From a virus, in IMG/VR virus record IMGVR_UViG_3300024308_000021, positions 61,586 to 125,585 of that record: 64,000 nt of DNA; one strand, 5' to 3'. Made by a program: the position numbers and the translations under genes. The notes under the pieces were generated by a model, which did not search any database, had not been told where the DNA came from, and worked only from the letters and a program-made list of their open reading frames with translations. Shown here piece by piece: positions 35,530-44,867 of the stretch. Within the stretch, counting starts at the first letter, position 1. Each line of letters starts with the position of its first letter.

Positions 35530-37152
35530 GTGATCGACGAGAATCTATTTGATTTCATCTTCGAGAGTCAACCCAAGTTCAACCCAGTATTGGCGAAAGG
35601 TATTGCGACAACGGAGCTGCGTGCACCTGAGTTGCTGATCGATCGGACGTGGCGCTGTGCGGCACGTCTTTTCCCGCCAGGATTGACCTACGAGGGGTAC
35701 GAGATCTGTACTCCTCAGGAAGAACTCTTCGAACTCACTCGACGGTCAGGTAAGCAAGCTTACGAGCTTGCTCACTCTGATGTGTATCTGGTTAAGTTCA
35801 ACTTCCACCTGGATGGTAAGTTTCTGATCTCTCGCGGGCAGTACATGCCCGCACCAGACGAAGCGAACGCCATCACACTGCGAGGATCCAAGTTTACGCT
35901 GTCACCAGTCCTCGCAGATCGCTGTCTGTCGGTTTCCAAGGATACTCTGTTTATCCCACTACTGCGTGATCGTCTGAGCTTCCTACAGCTCGTACACACG
36001 CTACTGGTGGATGGTCAACCTAAACAGGTATTCGTGGAGTACTCCCGGATCCACCACCACAAACAACCACCAGAAGTGAAACGTTATCCAGGTAACGTGA
36101 ACGCTTCTACTACACTCGTACATTATCTGTTGTGTATGTACGGGATGTCTGGACTGTTTGCATTAGCCGGAGCAGTTCCTATTCTGATTCCAGAAGGAGC
36201 TGATGACACTCCTTACCGAGCCGACCACGTTATCGTGGCTTCCAACGGTTGGAGTGACTTGGGGAATCCTTCCCGTCTGCGTCCACGCGGTGTACGGAAT
36301 CGGGATTGGCAACCTCCGAAGTTCCGTCTGGCTATCCGTAAGGAAGAGTGGTCTACTACAGTAGAGTCCTTTGCAGCTGGATTCTTCTACGTGTGTGACG
36401 TGTTCTCCGATCGCATACTGGAATGTGACCTCGAAGACACGCACTTGTGGCGGGTACTGCTGGGGATTGCTATCTTCGGTAACTCCGTGTCCGAAGGTAA
36501 GCTCTACGAAGACGTAGTAGCTCACCTGAGTTCTCTGGAGGAGTACATCGATGAGATTGCTCGAGAAGATCTCTCAGCTGATCGTATCATGGTTTCTTCA
36601 GCGTTTGAGTTGTTTGTTTACGTTATTGAAAACATGACGAGCATGGTTGTGTCTACCGACGTTACTAACCTGGAAGGTAAACGTCTCGTGACCTGGAAGT
36701 ACGTGCTGTTCGGATTGATCACAGCTATCTTTAAGTTTGCGTATTCACTGCGTAGTAAGAATCGTAAGCTTTCCGAAAGGGATCTGATTACTCGTTTCAA
36801 CCGAGGGATCACTCCTGAGCTGATCATGCGTATCAACAGTATCACTGGGATTGTTTCCAGTATCTCCTCCCCAGGAGATTCCATGGTACTGAAATACACT
36901 TCCACTGTAATACCACAGTCTTCAGCATCCACGTCTAATCGTGGTAAGTCTGCGGAACTGTCTTTGGATGACCCTACACTGCGTCCCAACGCTACAGCGC
37001 TGTCCGTAGGTAGTTACCTAAACTTACCTAAGAGTTTACCATCACCACTGTCTAAGGCGAATATGTACGGCTTGTTAGGCCGTAACGGAGAAATCCTGAT
37101 CCGCGAATCCGATCGGGAATTCCTGGAAAACGTAGACGCCGATCTAATCTAA
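35530..37152 (+). CDS. Possible RNA polymerase beta N-terminal subunit (phiKZ gp123-like)
   Basis: A 540-residue protein with GTG start (CAGGAG 7 bases upstream). Two stretches resemble beta-subunit regions: residues ~90-150 (FHLDGKFLISRGQYMP then SPVLADRCL) and the C-terminal ~70 residues (DDPTLRPNATALSVGSY..PKSLPSPLSKANMYG), which recall the region after the rifampicin pocket. In phiKZ a non-virion beta N-terminal subunit is encoded a few genes after the capsid gene, so synteny agrees. The resemblance is weak by eye and it could be an unrelated virion protein. Confidence 0.45.
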   Translation: MIDENLFDFIFESQPKFNPVLAKGIATTELRAPELLIDRTWRCAARLFPPGLTYEGYEICTPQEELFELTRRSGKQAYELAHSDVYLVKFNFHLDGKFLISRGQYMPAPDEANAITLRGSKFTLSPVLADRCLSVSKDTLFIPLLRDRLSFLQLVHTLLVDGQPKQVFVEYSRIHHHKQPPEVKRYPGNVNASTTLVHYLLCMYGMSGLFALAGAVPILIPEGADDTPYRADHVIVASNGWSDLGNPSRLRPRGVRNRDWQPPKFRLAIRKEEWSTTVESFAAGFFYVCDVFSDRILECDLEDTHLWRVLLGIAIFGNSVSEGKLYEDVVAHLSSLEEYIDEIAREDLSADRIMVSSAFELFVYVIENMTSMVVSTDVTNLEGKRLVTWKYVLFGLITAIFKFAYSLRSKNRKLSERDLITRFNRGITPELIMRINSITGIVSSISSPGDSMVLKYTSTVIPQSSASTSNRGKSAELSLDDPTLRPNATALSVGSYLNLPKSLPSPLSKANMYGLLGRNGEILIRESDREFLENVDADLI

Positions 37153-37171
37153 AACCGAATAGGAGTAGGAC

Positions 37172-39418
37172 ATGCATCAAGTTAACACAACTTACTGGCG
37201 TCAAGATCCCCTGAACTGTTCAGAGAACTGCTACCCCCTGCCGAATTACCCGCAGGACATCCGGGACTCTCAACCGACCGTGGAGCGCCTCTTGCGCGCG
37301 TACATTCAGAATGAGTCTGGCAAGAACCCCGTACGTGCTAAAACTTACAACGTATTGTCAGATGGCAATTATTCCAGCACCATGTGGCAGCAAACCGTAG
37401 TATTCGCAGGACAACTCCTGCGTTTCTACTTGAACACACTGGGAAACCAAGTCGATCGCAATGCACTGGCGCAGCGTGCTGCTAAAGATGCATCGGACTT
37501 CATGACTCTCAAGGTCTTCGAAGGATCGCCGGAGTACTGTAACCCGAACTGCCCTCCGGCCATCGCACAAGGCTTTGCTGCGTTTAAGAACTACATCGGT
37601 CAAATCCTCAACCAGATGCAGCAGTCTCAGTGGGGCGGTGGTCAGCAGTCCTCCTGGGGGCAGCAACAGTCGAATGCTTGGGGTAGCCAACAACCCAAAC
37701 AAGACTCTGTACTGAGCATGTTCCAGGGAACCGGTGCAACAGCATCAGAAGCTCTGTTCCGTCGTCAGGACGAGTCTGGTGTAGCATCCAGCGGCAACGC
37801 TATGATGGATGCTATCGCCGAGCGGGATCGTTTGCTGGATGAAGCGGAAGCTCGCCGTAAGGAAGCCGAAGCGAAGAAGAGTCGTGAGATCTTCGGGTCT
37901 GGTCTGGACTACGATCAGTTCTCTGGCGGTCCCGACGGCTACAACACCGGAGCTGCGGATACTGGTCACGGATTCTCCGACCACTTCCAACCCAGCCAGA
38001 GCTCCACTCATCCCGGAGCGCCTGATCTGGATTGGTTGTCTGGTGGTAGCGGTACTACCACCACTACCAGCGAGCAATTCCCTGACACCACTTACGTACA
38101 CGACCCCGAAACCGTCGAGATCGAAGACGCAGTACTGGTCGAAGAGTGGGTTCAGACTCCCGTGGGCGATGACGTCACCCGAGCTATCCACCCAGCGTGG
38201 GATCTCAGTATGGGTAAACCTCCGTATCTGCCGTATGTACACGCAGATACTCCTGTACCGAATCCGAAACTGCCTGTACCGCTGGCTCCTGCTTTCTGCA
38301 TGGGAATCCGCGTTGCGCACAACATCTACACCCAAGTCGTTCTGGACGGCTGGATCTATTCTGCTAAGGAACTCCACGAGATGGACGAAACCAAACATCA
38401 ACTCCGTTACGACCTCCGCCCGCGTCAGGAACCCGTAGGACGCGTCGTACCGATTTACGAACTGCAACAAGACGACACTGTAGTAGACCAGGACTTCGTA
38501 ACCGAAGCTCCGGTCAAACTCGAACAAATCGTCGTAGGTCTGGAGATCGACTCTGCTGCGAACTCCGTGATGAATACCTACAACGTAGTAGGCTCCAATC
38601 GCCCAGCGCATTTCACCTACATGAACTCCCGTGCGGTTCAAGTAGACCAGCGCTACAACATCGAAGAACTCCTCGGGAACTTCGTGTGGACTGGTAAACA
38701 CGCTAACGCGGATCTGTCTGTACTGGCGCATGGTCTCAAAGGACTTCAGGTTACTTCCGAGTACCTGTACGGTCTGCTGAACACCTTCGCTACCCAGGCT
38801 ATCAACCGTGTGCTGCGTTACGAGCTCAACACCATTGCTCGCGTAGAGAGCTTCGCTGACGACTACTCAGAACTCCTGGAGGTACTGCGTAAGAAATACG
38901 GCGACTCCATCCTGCCTGCTCTGGCGCGTTGTGCACCACTCGTAGCGCGTAGCGTAGCGTGTGTCTGCCCGCCTCAGTACGAAGACCGTCTGTTCCTGAC
39001 CACAGTAACTCCGTTTACTGCCATGGCCTCGGGCTTCGTGTCTACTCCGAAAGGCGTGGACTACTGCGGTGAAGAAGAGTTTACTCGTCTGCAAACTGAA
39101 ATTGGCGATCCCGATACTCCCATCGGTAATGCTTGCAGTTACTTCGTAGGTATGGTACGTCTGAACTACATGGCGTGTGTACCTTGGACTGTAGCTGAGA
39201 TGGGTCTGGGTTCCCTGAAAGCAGGTGAGCGTTTGCTGTTTGCATCCACCAACGAATACCATGCTTACTTCGAGTCTGTACTGCAAGAAGCAGAAGCCGG
39301 TGCTCCTGTGTCTCGTGTGACTATCGTCACCCCGCAATTCGAAGCAATCGATCTGCATCGCAGTGAAGTAGGTACTCAAGGCGCTATCGTGGTGGAGCGT
39401 CGTAGCATTTTCGGTTAA
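37172..39418 (+). CDS. Large probable virion protein with Gln/Gly-rich linker
   Basis: A 748-residue protein with TAGGAG as ribosome site. The N-terminal ~150 residues are helical with several Cys. A low-complexity Gln/Ser/Trp/Gly stretch (~150-175) and a long acidic, Ser/Thr-rich disordered region (to ~300) follow. The C-terminal ~400 residues look globular. Codons are biased like the abundant structural genes. No family recognised. It is followed by a terminator and then the RNA gene at 39.5 kb. Confidence 0.8.
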   Translation: MHQVNTTYWRQDPLNCSENCYPLPNYPQDIRDSQPTVERLLRAYIQNESGKNPVRAKTYNVLSDGNYSSTMWQQTVVFAGQLLRFYLNTLGNQVDRNALAQRAAKDASDFMTLKVFEGSPEYCNPNCPPAIAQGFAAFKNYIGQILNQMQQSQWGGGQQSSWGQQQSNAWGSQQPKQDSVLSMFQGTGATASEALFRRQDESGVASSGNAMMDAIAERDRLLDEAEARRKEAEAKKSREIFGSGLDYDQFSGGPDGYNTGAADTGHGFSDHFQPSQSSTHPGAPDLDWLSGGSGTTTTTSEQFPDTTYVHDPETVEIEDAVLVEEWVQTPVGDDVTRAIHPAWDLSMGKPPYLPYVHADTPVPNPKLPVPLAPAFCMGIRVAHNIYTQVVLDGWIYSAKELHEMDETKHQLRYDLRPRQEPVGRVVPIYELQQDDTVVDQDFVTEAPVKLEQIVVGLEIDSAANSVMNTYNVVGSNRPAHFTYMNSRAVQVDQRYNIEELLGNFVWTGKHANADLSVLAHGLKGLQVTSEYLYGLLNTFATQAINRVLRYELNTIARVESFADDYSELLEVLRKKYGDSILPALARCAPLVARSVACVCPPQYEDRLFLTTVTPFTAMASGFVSTPKGVDYCGEEEFTRLQTEIGDPDTPIGNACSYFVGMVRLNYMACVPWTVAEMGLGSLKAGERLLFASTNEYHAYFESVLQEAEAGAPVSRVTIVTPQFEAIDLHRSEVGTQGAIVVERRSIFG

Positions 39419-39451
39419 CTGGCGCGTCCTACTCCAGTTGTAACTAAAGAC

Positions 39452-39477
39452 GAGGGAGGTCGCGCTCCCTCTCTTTT
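39452..39477 (+). terminator. Intrinsic terminator
   Basis: GAGGGAG / GTCGCG-type loop / CTCCCTC then TTTT, with TATG at 39477-39480. It closes the capsid-region operon. Confidence 0.85.
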
Positions 39478-39499
39478 ATGCCCTTTTCTACGGCTGTGT

Positions 39500-39912
39500 G
39501 TTTTAGGACACGTGGCTGTTGTAGGAGTGTTACTGTCTGCGGCCAGCTAAGGGTCGCACCGCAGATTACTTAGTATCTAGTTGTCCCTGGAACCAGAGCA
39601 TTCTCCTTATCCCCCACTGGGAGAGGATCGATAGAGCAGTTTGTACCGGAATTAACTGGCAACCGCTGTTCTCAAGTTAAGTGCGTAGAAGGCAAGAAAG
39701 GACAAACGACTAGCAGTAACACTACCAAGTCTACTAGATTACAGTAGGCGCATTCCTTGATCGATTAGATCAAGGGGATTACATGGGGTAATCCAGGAGA
39801 CGTCATCACTCCAGAACTGACTGGCTTTAACTAACGGAGGTATTGCATATGCAACTCGAAATGGTTTCGGGCCTCTAAGACTTCGCCACTGGTGGAGTCT
39901 TTTTTTTTTTGG
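39500..39912 (+). ncRNA. Predicted structured non-coding RNA (~400 nt)
   Basis: A ~530-base gap between two genes holds no plausible gene but much paired structure. A 10-bp long-range helix joins 39526-39535 (AGTGTTACTG) to 39714-39723. It stacks on CTAG pairing (39577-39580 / 39710-39713) and TTGTCC / GGACAA (39581-39586 / 39700-39705). Inside are TCTGCGG/CCGCAGA (39536-39565), AGAGCAGT/GCTGTTCT (39633-39672) and a small TCCC/GGGA hairpin. The 3' part has hairpins CTACT/AGTAG (39731-39747), CCTTGATC/GATCAAGG (39755-39775), GGATTAC/GTAATCC (39776-39794) and CGAAA/TTTCG (39857-39869), then an intrinsic terminator. It does not read as a tRNA, tmRNA, RNase P or group I intron. Ends are approximate. 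Confidence 0.7.
39877..39911 (+). terminator. Intrinsic terminator of the structured RNA
   Basis: AAGACT..CCAC / GTGG AGTCTT stem (TCG bulge) followed by a 12-T run, giving the RNA a defined 3' end. Confidence 0.85.
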
Positions 39913-39923
39913 CTCAAAGGGAC

Positions 39924-39947
39924 AAAAGAGGAGGCCGAAGCCCCCTC
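39924..39947 (-). terminator. Intrinsic terminator of the portal gene
   Basis: On the minus strand: GAGGGGGC / TTCG / GCCTCCTC then TTTT, just after the portal stop at 39955. Confidence 0.85.
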
Positions 39948-39954
39948 CCCTAGA

Positions 39955-42720
39955 TTACTCTTCTTCAGTATCCTTCTCATCGGTAGGAGGTTCATCAGTC
40001 TCCTTAGGTTCCTTATCCTCATCCTCTGCTGTAGCGTCAGCGTCCTCCTCGGTTTCTGGAGGAGCATCTGCATCAGCATCGGCATCCTGGTCGATGCTAT
40101 CGAAACCACCAGCCTCGTCTTCAGTACCGCCACCAGTTTCAGTGTCTGTACCGTCTGTCTCGTCCTGACCCATCGCATCCATCTTGGCTTCGAACTTCAT
40201 ACCACGCTTGCTACATTCAGTAAACAGATCTTGCAGGGTCTTCTGAGTAGAGTCCAGCAACTCCTTCACATCCACAACCATACCACTACCAGCTGTGTCT
40301 TGGTTACCCATCAACTCCTGGAGCTCAGGCATGATAGAGTTAGCCACCATGAACTTACGTACGAAATAAGCTTTGACGTGTTGGAAGAAAGCTTCGATAG
40401 CACTGGATTCACGAGAATCAATCAGACCAGAGATCATATCCGCAGAGATCCACTGACGCAGACCTACGTCCAGACCTTCGATGTACTCGTCCATCTGCAT
40501 CTTCTGCATCTCGAACTTCTTAGTATCAGGAGCAGGAAGCGAGATACTAAAACGCTTCACCAACTCGTCAATACAAGACTCGATCAGCAGCTCAGACTTC
40601 GAACGCTTCTCTTCGTTAGCGCGAGTAGCGATGTCCAGATAGTCCATGATTTTAACCAGGTCTTTCTTAGACATCTCCTTGAGTTCTTCCACCACAATCT
40701 CCTGGAGTTCTTCCAGTAGCTGTCCAGAGTTCCAGATGTATTTGTGCATGTGGTCGTTGAACAGATTCGTAGTAGGTTCCTGGTAAGCCAGGATACGTTT
40801 AGCAAACAGCAGATTACTAGACGTGATAGACTGAGCGAACTCCACGTTACCCAGAGAATCCACCAGCTCAGGAGGTAAACCGAATCCCAAGAAGTGTTCG
40901 CGCTTCTTACGCTCTTCCAGATCTTCGAAAGGTTGAGTGTTAGGAATAGTGCGTTCTTCCTGCGTTACAGAAGTCTCTGGGTAGTTCGGGTTACCGGTCG
41001 CTACAATACTCACACCAGCGTTTTGCAAGTAACTCACGAGGTCGTATGCGTTGTCTACAGACAGCGGCATCGACTGACTGCGAGTACGAGCGAGCTCGTG
41101 TCTGATGACTTGCATGGTTTGGTCTGGGTTAGCATCGTCCGGATCCAGAGCAACGTTTACCTGAGTAGAACCCACAGCACTGCGCACAGCACGCATGATG
41201 TTAGCAAACTGCAACGTAGCACGCTGAGTAGCCAGGATCTTGGTTTTGTCCAGCAGACTACGACCAGTCCCGTCTTCGTTGTAGTCGTATGCGAAATACG
41301 TCATGAGTTCCACAGGAACCATCAACAACTGAGTGCCTTTGTTAGCCAGGTGTCGAGCTAGCATGATCTCGTAAGCGTTGTTGTTAGCAGCGATCTCGAG
41401 GTTAGCGTTCACACGACCATTCTTCAGACGAGACAGGATGTCTTGCTGTACCACAGACTGAGCAGTAGCACGCAGCTCCATCAGTTCAGTGGAGCTAGTA
41501 CGCTGACGGTTACCATACACACCACGGTTAGCGATATCTGCCAGTGTGTTGTTCAGGTCTTGACCAGGAGCTTGGGTCTGAGTGTACTCGAGTTGACGGT
41601 AGTAGTCAGAACCCTTAGCACGGTACAACGGAGAACCGTATTCGTCCAGTAGAATCAGATGGTAGATCGGGCACTCAGGCTTACCAGCCGGGTGGATGTT
41701 GATCACACACTCAGGAGGCAACCGCATTACCAGAGGATGTCCGACAGGTTTACGTGAGTAACGATCCATCGGGTGGAGCTGGATAGTGTAACCTGGACTA
41801 CTACGATCACGAGCCATCTCGCCACGTATAGCTGCCATCTCTTGGTCACCGAGCTCCAGAGCCTCAGTGTTCCATTCCACGTTAGAACGAGCACGTCTAC
41901 CGTAAGCGTTAGACATAGCCCGCTTACGCATCTTGGCCTGACCTTCCTCGAGAGCCGCTGGGTATTTCAGAACGTTCACGTTGTCAGAGAAAGTCAAACT
42001 CAAATACTCGGACTTAGCTTCTTCAGCGGAGAGTAAAGGAGCCAACCCACCGAGCTGCTCTGCTGAAAACACAGGAGCTGTTTTACGCTCAACCAGTTTG
42101 CGTTTACCGTCCTTATTCTCCAGAACGAAATCAGAAGGTCCGAGGAGACCGATACTCGGAGCAGTGCCGGAGTTAGGGTCGTAGTAGTCCTCACCGAACT
42201 CCTCCAGAGACATCGACCCCCCGTAGTTGATCACAGAGTCCAGGCCAGTCTCCGGTACTACCAGCAGAGGATACGAACCTGTGTTGAACAACGCATCTTC
42301 TATCGCGGTGGATATAAAAGAACGGATCGGATAAACGTTTGTGAAGAAATCGGATAGGTGTTTAGACACCCGACTTACCAGGTTAGTGGGAAAATCGTCA
42401 AATGGTAGCTTGTAGTAGATGTCCCTGGAGACCATATCCTGTGGCGACAGAATAGACGACACCAACAACTGCGCTGCCATCTCGATATCCGGAAGCATCT
42501 CACGCAGGTTTTGAGCTGTGGTGATGTCACTACTCAACCGCTTGGCTTGGTTTTGGAGAATCAGACTGTTGGGGTTACGGCCGTTGGTGCCATTAACCCC
42601 CGTCAGGTTCATTGTACGCGCTTCTACGAGCTTGGTAGCGATAGCCGCTGCCTGGTTATTCAGGAATGGTAAACGTTGTCCAGCGAGAGCTGGAGTGCGT
42701 GTAGGCTTATTGGTAGACAT
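39955..42720 (-). CDS. Probable portal protein
   Basis: A 921-residue protein. The start at 42720 is chosen because AAGGAGTT lies 7 bases upstream. The central part has portal-like features: helical stretches around a segment reading FLGFGLPPELVDSLGN and then a long helix near AYQEPTTNLFNDHMHKYIW, resembling the stem/clip region of large-phage portals. The last ~70 residues are almost all Asp/Glu/Thr/Pro, an extreme acidic tail. It would form the dodecameric DNA entry ring of the head. In phiKZ the portal (gp129) lies a few genes after the capsid gene, consistent here. A large virion protein of another type remains possible. Confidence 0.62.
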   Translation of the reverse strand: MSTNKPTRTPALAGQRLPFLNNQAAAIATKLVEARTMNLTGVNGTNGRNPNSLILQNQAKRLSSDITTAQNLREMLPDIEMAAQLLVSSILSPQDMVSRDIYYKLPFDDFPTNLVSRVSKHLSDFFTNVYPIRSFISTAIEDALFNTGSYPLLVVPETGLDSVINYGGSMSLEEFGEDYYDPNSGTAPSIGLLGPSDFVLENKDGKRKLVERKTAPVFSAEQLGGLAPLLSAEEAKSEYLSLTFSDNVNVLKYPAALEEGQAKMRKRAMSNAYGRRARSNVEWNTEALELGDQEMAAIRGEMARDRSSPGYTIQLHPMDRYSRKPVGHPLVMRLPPECVINIHPAGKPECPIYHLILLDEYGSPLYRAKGSDYYRQLEYTQTQAPGQDLNNTLADIANRGVYGNRQRTSSTELMELRATAQSVVQQDILSRLKNGRVNANLEIAANNNAYEIMLARHLANKGTQLLMVPVELMTYFAYDYNEDGTGRSLLDKTKILATQRATLQFANIMRAVRSAVGSTQVNVALDPDDANPDQTMQVIRHELARTRSQSMPLSVDNAYDLVSYLQNAGVSIVATGNPNYPETSVTQEERTIPNTQPFEDLEERKKREHFLGFGLPPELVDSLGNVEFAQSITSSNLLFAKRILAYQEPTTNLFNDHMHKYIWNSGQLLEELQEIVVEELKEMSKKDLVKIMDYLDIATRANEEKRSKSELLIESCIDELVKRFSISLPAPDTKKFEMQKMQMDEYIEGLDVGLRQWISADMISGLIDSRESSAIEAFFQHVKAYFVRKFMVANSIMPELQELMGNQDTAGSGMVVDVKELLDSTQKTLQDLFTECSKRGMKFEAKMDAMGQDETDGTDTETGGGTEDEAGGFDSIDQDADADADAPPETEEDADATAEDEDKEPKETDEPPTDEKDTEEE

Positions 42721-42741
42721 CAACAACTCCTTGGAGGAAGA

Positions 42742-44829
42742 ATGAACGCCCTCTATCAGATTTTCAGAGACGAGATACACGTGTTGTGTAACACGCTCGT
42801 CTATAAGTCAGTAGCTACGGCTGAGGCTTTAAACCGCGCATTAATAGAAAGGGGTTGGTCGGTTGATCCAGACGATCCTTATACATGGAAGTACTACTTA
42901 AATTTAGCAGGAAATTACCACGACATCGATCTACCAATGACCGTAGTGTCTCTGGATAACCTGGAAGAGATTGCTTTCACGAAAGCTAATTTGGCCCAGC
43001 ATAGAGCCACTGCTAAAGCTTACGCGTATGGTTCGCCATACTATCTGGAATTGGTACGTCGGTATCCCAAGCAGGAAGATCTGATCAAAGGGATCCTACA
43101 ACCTATCCCTAGAGCTAAGTCCATCCCAGCCGCAGATCACGAGATCCTCTACTACGACCCCGTACTAGTAGAACCTCAAGAACAGAACCTGATTCCTAGA
43201 TTGCAGCAGTTTATCGATGCGTTCTGGTATAACTGGCACAACCCAGCCTACGCTATCACGCACGACCTGGTAGACGGATACAGCATCGGGATACTGGCTA
43301 CTCAGTTACCTGCTGAGATCGAGCGTATCCGTCTGGATAACGCTCACACCGAACAAGCACACAGCTTCCACATCTGGATGTATCTGCGCAGTAACGGACG
43401 TCTGGATGAGTTTCGTAACTACCTGACTACGAAACAAGCTCTGTGGTTGTATCGCAACATTCGTTTCCTACAAGCTAACGCTGGGAAACAATCCACGTTT
43501 GAGTTACTGATCGAACACCTGTTGACCGAGCGAGGGTTGCCCGTAGTACACTACGAGGCACAGAAAGACCTCACACCACTCACACAAGACCAGCTCGTAG
43601 CTAACGTGCAGTTCCATCCAGTGGGGCTGAACCTACCAGACCGTCAGGAAGTAAACCCTACTCCTCGTACTCCGGAGTATCTGCTCCAGAAAGAATGGCC
43701 TCTAGCTCCTGGAAACCAAGATCAGTATCCAGAGTCATTGGCTTTTATTAAAGAGAAGTGGGCTACTACTATCCGCGCTAAGTCTCCTACGAAAGTATTG
43801 GAGTCTCGAGCTGTAGATCGTTCGGGTAACGTTCCTTTCTTGCTGGAAGACGTGGTGGTGAACCACTGGCTGTACTGGGCGTGTACTAACCGCTACAACG
43901 TTATGTTCCAGTTCCAGTCTCCGATCTCCGGTGAGGGTTTCAACCTCAACCCACGTGATGCTTTCTGTTTGTGGGTGTGGTGTGTAAACCGTGGTTCTGG
44001 TAAAAAGGAGGATCGGATCGTAGATTGGGTAGCGGAGCGAGTGCGTCGTAATCGCATGCCGTCGACTGAAGAACTCAGAGCCCTCGTAATCCCCTCCAGA
44101 CTGCCTGACACGATGTTTGAGCGTGTGTACAGTAGCATGCCTGCGGTGTCGCCTGTAGTGTCTGTGGATGCGTTCTACAAGCAGTGTGTGGCTATCCACA
44201 CCTATGCACTCCAACAGTACGACTACTACACTCAGTTCCAGAACTACCACGACCGTGCGGCTGCTGAAGCCGTAGTAGGACACTTCTACGCCGACGTGGG
44301 AGTACCTCTGGCTACCGAAACCACTTACACCCAGTGGTTCCGTAATCGCGGCCTGCCGTTTGACGAGATGTCCCCTAAAGATGCCACAGAACTTGGGGAA
44401 CAAATCGTCAAGCAAGCTACGGGGATTGGTTCTGTGACCACGTACAGCATTCGAGAGATCCAGGAAGCGATGCTACGCTTACTGCATCGTTTGAGTTCGT
44501 ATACCATCCAGTCTATCCGTTCGGAGTCTTCAGACGCTTCAGTGCCTGTGGGTGTACCTATCATCCGTGTAGGAGATGAGGACTGTAGCCTGTCTGGTAG
44601 CACCCCGGTCCGACTGCAACCGGTACGAGTAGAACACGACGACTCTCGAGTACGTGACGCTCTGGCCGTAGCTGGTCGTCTGGGTAATCTGACTGTAAAA
44701 ACGAGCTCTCGCGAATCCAGTGTTACACAGATCGATGTATGTCCCGACATTAGAATCGTAAACTCTCAGACCGAAACCATACGAGTGCGAGCAGGTAGTC
44801 TCCGCTACCGAGACGTTACTCCAGAGTAA
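42742..44829 (+). CDS. Probable virion protein
   Basis: A 695-residue protein starting at ATG 42742 (TTGGAGGA upstream). Its start codon is only 21 bases from the portal start on the other strand, so both ribosome sites share one short spacer. The N-terminal ~550 residues are Tyr/Trp/Arg-rich and helical; the C-terminal ~100 residues are Val/Thr/Ser-rich beta. No family recognised. Confidence 0.8.
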   Translation: MNALYQIFRDEIHVLCNTLVYKSVATAEALNRALIERGWSVDPDDPYTWKYYLNLAGNYHDIDLPMTVVSLDNLEEIAFTKANLAQHRATAKAYAYGSPYYLELVRRYPKQEDLIKGILQPIPRAKSIPAADHEILYYDPVLVEPQEQNLIPRLQQFIDAFWYNWHNPAYAITHDLVDGYSIGILATQLPAEIERIRLDNAHTEQAHSFHIWMYLRSNGRLDEFRNYLTTKQALWLYRNIRFLQANAGKQSTFELLIEHLLTERGLPVVHYEAQKDLTPLTQDQLVANVQFHPVGLNLPDRQEVNPTPRTPEYLLQKEWPLAPGNQDQYPESLAFIKEKWATTIRAKSPTKVLESRAVDRSGNVPFLLEDVVVNHWLYWACTNRYNVMFQFQSPISGEGFNLNPRDAFCLWVWCVNRGSGKKEDRIVDWVAERVRRNRMPSTEELRALVIPSRLPDTMFERVYSSMPAVSPVVSVDAFYKQCVAIHTYALQQYDYYTQFQNYHDRAAAEAVVGHFYADVGVPLATETTYTQWFRNRGLPFDEMSPKDATELGEQIVKQATGIGSVTTYSIREIQEAMLRLLHRLSSYTIQSIRSESSDASVPVGVPIIRVGDEDCSLSGSTPVRLQPVRVEHDDSRVRDALAVAGRLGNLTVKTSSRESSVTQIDVCPDIRIVNSQTETIRVRAGSLRYRDVTPE

Positions 44830-44867
44830 CGGTGAATTTATGAACTTCCCATCTTAGGAGTATAGCC

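Noticed and set aside
37745-38731. 328-codon minus-strand frame opposite the 37172 gene
   Set aside because: Shadow of the plus-strand gene; no ribosome site and no plausible protein composition.
39500-39912. Group I intron reading of the 39.5 kb structured region
   Set aside because: A sequence like R (ACGACTAG) is present, but no matching S element (TAGTC) follows, and the flanking genes do not continue across it.
39500-39912. tRNA or tmRNA in the 39.5 kb region
   Set aside because: No GTTCRA-type T arm with matching acceptor stem, and no CCA end.
39892-40719. 275-codon plus-strand frame opposite the portal C-terminus
   Set aside because: Shadow frame over the acidic repeat-rich portal tail; no ribosome site; starts in the terminator T-run.
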